From positions 1 through 7,681 of the forward strand of contig JALXAF010000125.1 in assembly GCA_026992375.1 (NCBI GenBank): a DNA stretch of 7,681 nt, written 5' to 3'. The notes under the pieces were generated by a model. The model saw nothing but the letters and a program-made list of their open reading frames with translations. It did no database searches and had not been told where the DNA came from. Positions 5,488 to 7,681 of this stretch are shown here, piece after piece. The DNA is from Anaerolineae bacterium (GTDB lineage: Bacteria; Chloroflexota; Anaerolineae; J102). Each line of letters starts with the position of its first letter. The first letter of the stretch is position 1. The position numbers and the translations under genes were made by a program.

Positions 5488-6309
5488 TCACGATGCCGGG
5501 CGGGCGGTAACCGGCGCACAGCGCTCGACGTCCAAACGCTGGGCAGCGTTGCCGTTGCGGATGGCGATCTCGAGGAAGCCCTGGCTGCCGATGAGCGCAA
5601 AAATCTGGCCTTCGCGGGCGTAGGCGTAGGCCTTGCGGAAAGTGCGCACCTCCAGCCCCGAGATCTCGAAGGTCCAGTTGGGGCTGGCGGCCAGCATCTC
5701 TTCGGTGATGTTGGTGATGATATTGCCGAAGAAATCGGTGTGGATCGCGTGTCCCTTGATGCTGCCATCGTATTGCACTTTGGGTTCGGGGATATCGAAG
5801 GTGACGGGCGCGCCCACGGCCGGCCCAATGCTCGCGGGCGGCACGCCCGCTGCGATGTGCGCGGCCATAGGGGCGAACAGATCGCGACCATGGAAGGTGG
5901 GGCTGACTTTAGAGCGCATGTAGTAAGGATTTGTCAGCTCTCTGATCTCACGCACGGTCTGCGTCTTGTAAATCCAAGTGAAAACGCCGTTATCAGGCCC
6001 GACGAACACCGCAGAATCGGTGTAGACGGCAATCGGACGACGATCCGTGCCCACGCCCGGATCCACCACCACCAGATGCACGGTGCATTCAGGGAAATGA
6101 GGCGCCGCAGTGTAGAGCACGAACGCGGCCTGGCGGATATCCTGCGGCCGGATGTCGTGGGTGATGTCTAGCACCTGCACCCAGGGCAGGATGTCGATGA
6201 TCACGCCCTTCATGGCCCCGACATAGCCATCTGAAAGCCCGAAGTCAGTGATGAGGGAGATGGGAGGAGGATTGTTGCGGGGAGGATGGAGAATGACAGG
6301 TTTAGCCAT
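5488..6309 (-). CDS. S-adenosyl-L-methionine hydrolase (adenosine-forming), DUF62 / SAM hydroxide adenosyltransferase family
   Basis: The family splits SAM with water into adenosine and methionine; halogenase relatives (fluorinase FlA, chlorinase SalL) use halide instead. The 273-residue product has typical landmarks: ISLITDFGLSDGYVGAMKG (Asp22 region) at the start, VVVDPGVGTDRRPIA with Asp83 and Arg90, PTFHGRDLFAP with His140, IHTDFFGNIITNI with Asp192 and Asn196, and IGSQGFLEIAIRNGNAA near 240-256. Asp83, Arg90 and His140 fit the Asp-Arg-His set that activates water in characterised SAM hydrolases (D68-R75-H127 in Pyrococcus PH0463; the Asp-Arg spacing of 7 is the same). There is no sign of the fluorinase insert. 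ATG at 6309 is chosen because family homology starts soon after it; the frame extends upstream only to a TTG at 6390 over an unlike 27-residue stretch. A weak AGAAGAG lies 9 bases before the ATG. The gene is divergent from the flavin reductase gene and upstream of murA, with a long spacer. Confidence 0.93.
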   Translation of the reverse strand: MAKPVILHPPRNNPPPISLITDFGLSDGYVGAMKGVIIDILPWVQVLDITHDIRPQDIRQAAFVLYTAAPHFPECTVHLVVVDPGVGTDRRPIAVYTDSAVFVGPDNGVFTWIYKTQTVREIRELTNPYYMRSKVSPTFHGRDLFAPMAAHIAAGVPPASIGPAVGAPVTFDIPEPKVQYDGSIKGHAIHTDFFGNIITNITEEMLAASPNWTFEISGLEVRTFRKAYAYAREGQIFALIGSQGFLEIAIRNGNAAQRLDVERCAPVTARPAS

Positions 6310-6409
6310 GGGAACACGCTCTTCTGAATGATGATGGAGAATGATGCGAGAACGGGCAACGCGGGCGGCCAGCTCGCCATACGGGAACAACGACCGGAGA
6401 CCAGGGATC

Positions 6410-6447
6410 GAAGACGTTGTCCCGTCGTCTTTCGAGCCGCCGTCTTC
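6410..6447 (-). promoter_or_regulatory. Leader region able to form two competing hairpins before the SAM hydrolase gene
   Basis: On the minus strand CGTCTTC (6416-6410) can pair with GAAGACG (6447-6441, 7 bp, 24-base loop). Its first six bases can instead pair with a second nearby AAGACG (6431-6426, 6 bp, 9-base loop). The two structures exclude each other. They lie in the predicted leader, about 100 bases before the start codon. I recognise no known SAM riboswitch here, so this is only a structural observation. Confidence 0.25.
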
Positions 6448-6480
6448 CGTACAGGCTGCTATGACGCGTTACGTTATCTC

Positions 6481-6509
6481 ATTGTAAAATGTCATCCAAA
6501 TTCTTGCAA
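6481..6509 (-). promoter_or_regulatory. Candidate sigma70-type promoter of the SAM hydrolase gene
   Basis: On the minus strand TTGCAA (6509-6504, 4 of 6) and TACAAT (6486-6481, 5 of 6) are exactly 17 bases apart. Transcription would start near 6474, giving a leader of roughly 165 bases that contains the alternative hairpins at 6410-6447. Confidence 0.45.
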
Positions 6510-6545
6510 ACCGACTCTCCCGCTTGCAGGATATCTCCCCCATTT

Positions 6546-6574
6546 TTGTCTTCGTTCCGGGCCTGACGTAAAAT
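6546..6574 (+). promoter_or_regulatory. Candidate sigma70-type promoter of the flavin reductase gene
   Basis: TTGTCT (6546-6551, 4 of 6) and TAAAAT (6569-6574, 5 of 6) are spaced by 17 bases. A start near 6581 leaves a leader of about 40 bases containing the ribosome binding site GGAGGA at 6608-6613. The spacer 6310-6620 otherwise holds only leader sequence and the opposing promoter. Confidence 0.48.
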
Positions 6575-6620
6575 GAGCGCTCTGCAAACCTGAAATCCCA
6601 CACAACTGGAGGAAAACAAG

Positions 6621-7103
6621 ATGGATAAAGAAGCAAAGAAGATCGCATTGCGCATGTTGGTGCACGGCGTTTACATCGTCGGCGCTGGCGAAGGCGAGGA
6701 CGCGGTGGCCAATGGCATCACCTGGCTGACCCAGGCCTCTTTCGAGCCCCCGCTGGTCATGGCCGCCATCCGCGTCGATGGCCGCCTGCACGAAGCGGTG
6801 CAGAAAGCCGGGGCCTTCTCCGTCAACCTGGTGTCGGTCGAGCAGCAAGAGATGGTGCAGACCTTCTTCAAGCCCGCGGAGACTCGCGGCGACACCATCA
6901 ACGGCTACGCCTTCGAACCGGGCCCGGCCACAGGCTCGCCCATCTTCGCGGATGCGCCCGCCTGGTTCGAGGTGCGGGTGCGGCACAGCTTCCACAGCGG
7001 CGATCATTCCGTGTTCGTGGGCGAAGTGGTGGAAGCGGGCGTGCGCGACGCCGAGGCCAAACCCCTGGCCCTGCATGACACGCCCTGGCAGTATGGCGGA
7101 TGA
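6621..7103 (+). CDS. Flavin reductase-like, FMN-binding split-barrel protein
   Basis: The 160-residue product matches the usual length of the Flavin_Reduct family (HpaC-like NADH:flavin oxidoreductases and the flavin domains of anaerobic oxygen-scavenging proteins). Family features in order are NGITWLTQASFEPPLVMAAI (31-50), where the T/S-rich segment and PP contact the flavin phosphate, GRLHEAVQKAGAFSVNLVS (54-72), EMVQTFFKP (77-85), AWFEVRVRHSFHSGDHSVFVGEVVEAG (about 114-140) with the conserved D-H pair, and PLALHD near the end. Such proteins pass electrons from NAD(P)H to FMN, supply reduced flavin to a monooxygenase, or take electrons from rubredoxin; no partner is present to decide. GGAGGA lies 7 bases before the ATG. 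The gene is divergent from the SAM hydrolase gene and ends 4 bases before a large inverted repeat that may terminate it. It appears to be a single-gene transcript. Confidence 0.9.
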   Translation: MDKEAKKIALRMLVHGVYIVGAGEGEDAVANGITWLTQASFEPPLVMAAIRVDGRLHEAVQKAGAFSVNLVSVEQQEMVQTFFKPAETRGDTINGYAFEPGPATGSPIFADAPAWFEVRVRHSFHSGDHSVFVGEVVEAGVRDAEAKPLALHDTPWQYGG

Positions 7104-7107
7104 AAGC

Positions 7108-7190
7108 AGGTGACAGTCACTTCACGCCTCAGAAATACAACGGCCTGGCGGGAAAATCCGTTTGGGGCGCAAGCGAAGTGACTGTCACCT
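7108..7190. repeat. 83-bp palindromic element with 16-bp perfect arms, likely two-way terminator or REP/MITE-like repeat
   Basis: AGGTGACAGTCACTTC (7108-7123) and GAAGTGACTGTCACCT (7175-7190) are perfect reverse complements. Each arm itself contains the odd palindrome GTGACAGTCAC (or its complement). Inside, AACGG (7139-7143) and CCGTT (7158-7162) add an inner stem around CCTGGCGGGAAAAT. The element fills the gap between the flavin reductase stop (7103) and the outer stop of the small minus-strand frame (7191-7189). It carries no reading frame of note. Nested dyads of this size are typical of mobile non-coding repeats that also work as terminators between convergent genes. Confidence 0.75.
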
Positions 7191-7233
7191 ATTTCCCAAG
7201 CTTTGCGCGCACGCGCTCTCGCAGTTGCTGCAC

Positions 7234-7386
7234 CTACCTGCTGGCCATAATCGCCTCTGGTTCGGCAGGCTCCCGCGCATCCAGGGCGCGTTGCACTTCT
7301 TCCTGCGTCCCTGCCCGGAGACGATCCAGGAATTCATCAAAACGCGCTTTCTGTCTGACAACATCTTTCAACGATTGCGTAGCCAT
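7234..7386 (-). CDS. Small hypothetical protein, possibly interrupted by an in-frame amber codon
   Basis: I do not recognise this gene. It encodes 50 residues beginning MATQSLKDVVRQKARFDEFL, rich in charged residues and probably all helical, with a Pro/Glu segment EPAEPEA near 39-45. Two adjacent ATGs exist (7389 and 7386); the second has TGGAG 5 bases upstream and is chosen. It starts 49 bases after the stop of the minus-strand gene at the right edge, so an operon is likely. After the TAG (7236-7234) the same frame continues with 14 codons, VQQLRERVRAKLGK, to a second TAG at 7191-7189. That tail looks like a genuine basic C-terminal helix, so the gene may be a 65-residue protein broken by a nonsense change, or one read through. 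Coding status rests on composition and context only. Confidence 0.45.
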   Translation of the reverse strand: MATQSLKDVVRQKARFDEFLDRLRAGTQEEVQRALDAREPAEPEAIMASR

Positions 7387-7435
7387 CATGGCTCCATTGT
7401 CGCGCAACTTGCGACGTCATGCAACTTTTTCTTCT

Positions 7436-7681
7436 TTACCCCCCGATCGTCAGCGGGCATTGCCAGCCGGGGGCGTTGGGCGCGGTTTGGATGATCAGGA
7501 TCATCTCATCGGGCAGAGAGCCGTCGTCCGGCGGACGCATCTCGGTGAGCATGACGAAGTGGTGATACTCGGGTTGGAGCGTCTTGCCGGTGCGGAAAGG
7601 TGACGGCAGGTCATCCTGGGTGCGGATAGCCTCAGGGGGATAGAGGCCCAACACAACGTAGGGACGATCCCCGGCGGGAAA
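7436..7681 (-). CDS. C-terminal part of an unrecognised protein, cut by the window edge
   Basis: The frame is open from the right edge to TAA at 7438-7436, giving the last 81 residues. The segment begins FPAGDRPYVVLGLYPPEAI and continues through PEYHHFVMLTEMRPP, SLPDEMILIIQTAPN and CPLTIGG at the end. Alternating hydrophobic stretches (YVVLGLY, HHFVMLTEM, EMILIIQTA) suggest beta strands of a soluble domain. A GTG at 7654 could be an internal start but the frame continues past it in coding style, so the real start is outside the window. The GLYPP segment faintly recalls the soluble C-terminal domain of some membrane glycosyltransferases, but this is not enough for a call. The small frame at 7386 follows 49 bases downstream. 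Confidence 0.6.
   Translation of the reverse strand, partial: FPAGDRPYVVLGLYPPEAIRTQDDLPSPFRTGKTLQPEYHHFVMLTEMRPPDDGSLPDEMILIIQTAPNAPGWQCPLTIGG

Noticed and set aside
5479..6171. 230-codon plus-strand frame opposite the SAM hydrolase gene
   Set aside because: The minus strand carries an unmistakable DUF62 protein; the opposite frame has no recognisable motif.
6310..6390. 27-residue N-terminal extension of the SAM hydrolase from a TTG start
   Set aside because: Family homology begins after ATG 6309; the extension needs a rare start and shows no conserved sequence.
6492..7076. 194-codon minus-strand frame opposite the flavin reductase gene
   Set aside because: The plus-strand gene has family motifs and a good ribosome binding site; the antisense frame would also run over both divergent promoters.
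7100..7603. 167-codon plus-strand frame starting in the stop of the flavin reductase gene (ATGA)
   Set aside because: It crosses the palindromic element and runs antisense to two better minus-strand frames; its Ser/Arg/Cys-rich protein looks non-coding.

Overview
The window looks like a GC-rich bacterial chromosome segment with intergenic spacers that are clearly AT-richer than the genes. I tentatively place it in Chloroflexota (Anaerolineae/Caldilineae-like). The reasons are a large membrane glycosyltransferase start with a PDEPAHF loop, a MurA whose active-site cysteine is replaced by aspartate, and repeat-rich spacers. None of these is decisive. I saw no rRNA, tRNA, transposase or CRISPR array.

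Left part (1-3693): on the minus strand lie the first 58 codons of a GT-C type membrane glycosyltransferase (running off the left edge) and, just before it, a LysR-family regulator; the two overlap as TGATG. Divergent from the regulator, across a 283-base AT-rich control region, is a 535-residue YeeE/YedE (Sulf_transp) transporter. It has a strong ribosome binding site and exactly three cysteines, each in a glycine-rich motif, as expected of a thiosulfate-type (or other reduced sulfur/selenium) permease. A 190-residue membrane protein of unknown function follows on the same strand, separated by a perfect 12-bp hairpin. The layout suggests a LysR regulator controlling sulfur-compound uptake (inference).

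Middle part (3686-6309): on the minus strand, a SAM hydrolase (DUF62 family) is followed by murA, the first committed enzyme of peptidoglycan synthesis. The membrane protein gene and murA converge and overlap by 8 bases. The 485-base spacer between the SAM hydrolase gene and murA has no convincing gene. It carries decamer-like ATCTGCGT repeats, an inverted array of 7-bp TTTGACG units, and a terminator-like stem with a U6 tract only 20 bases before the murA start.

Right part (6310-7681): a flavin reductase-family gene on the plus strand is divergent from the SAM hydrolase gene, and both sides have plausible sigma70-type promoters. It ends 4 bases before an 83-bp perfect-armed inverted repeat, which on its other side abuts a small minus-strand reading frame (50 codons, then TAG, then 14 more coding-like codons in the same frame). 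The right edge holds the last 81 codons of another minus-strand gene that I do not recognise.
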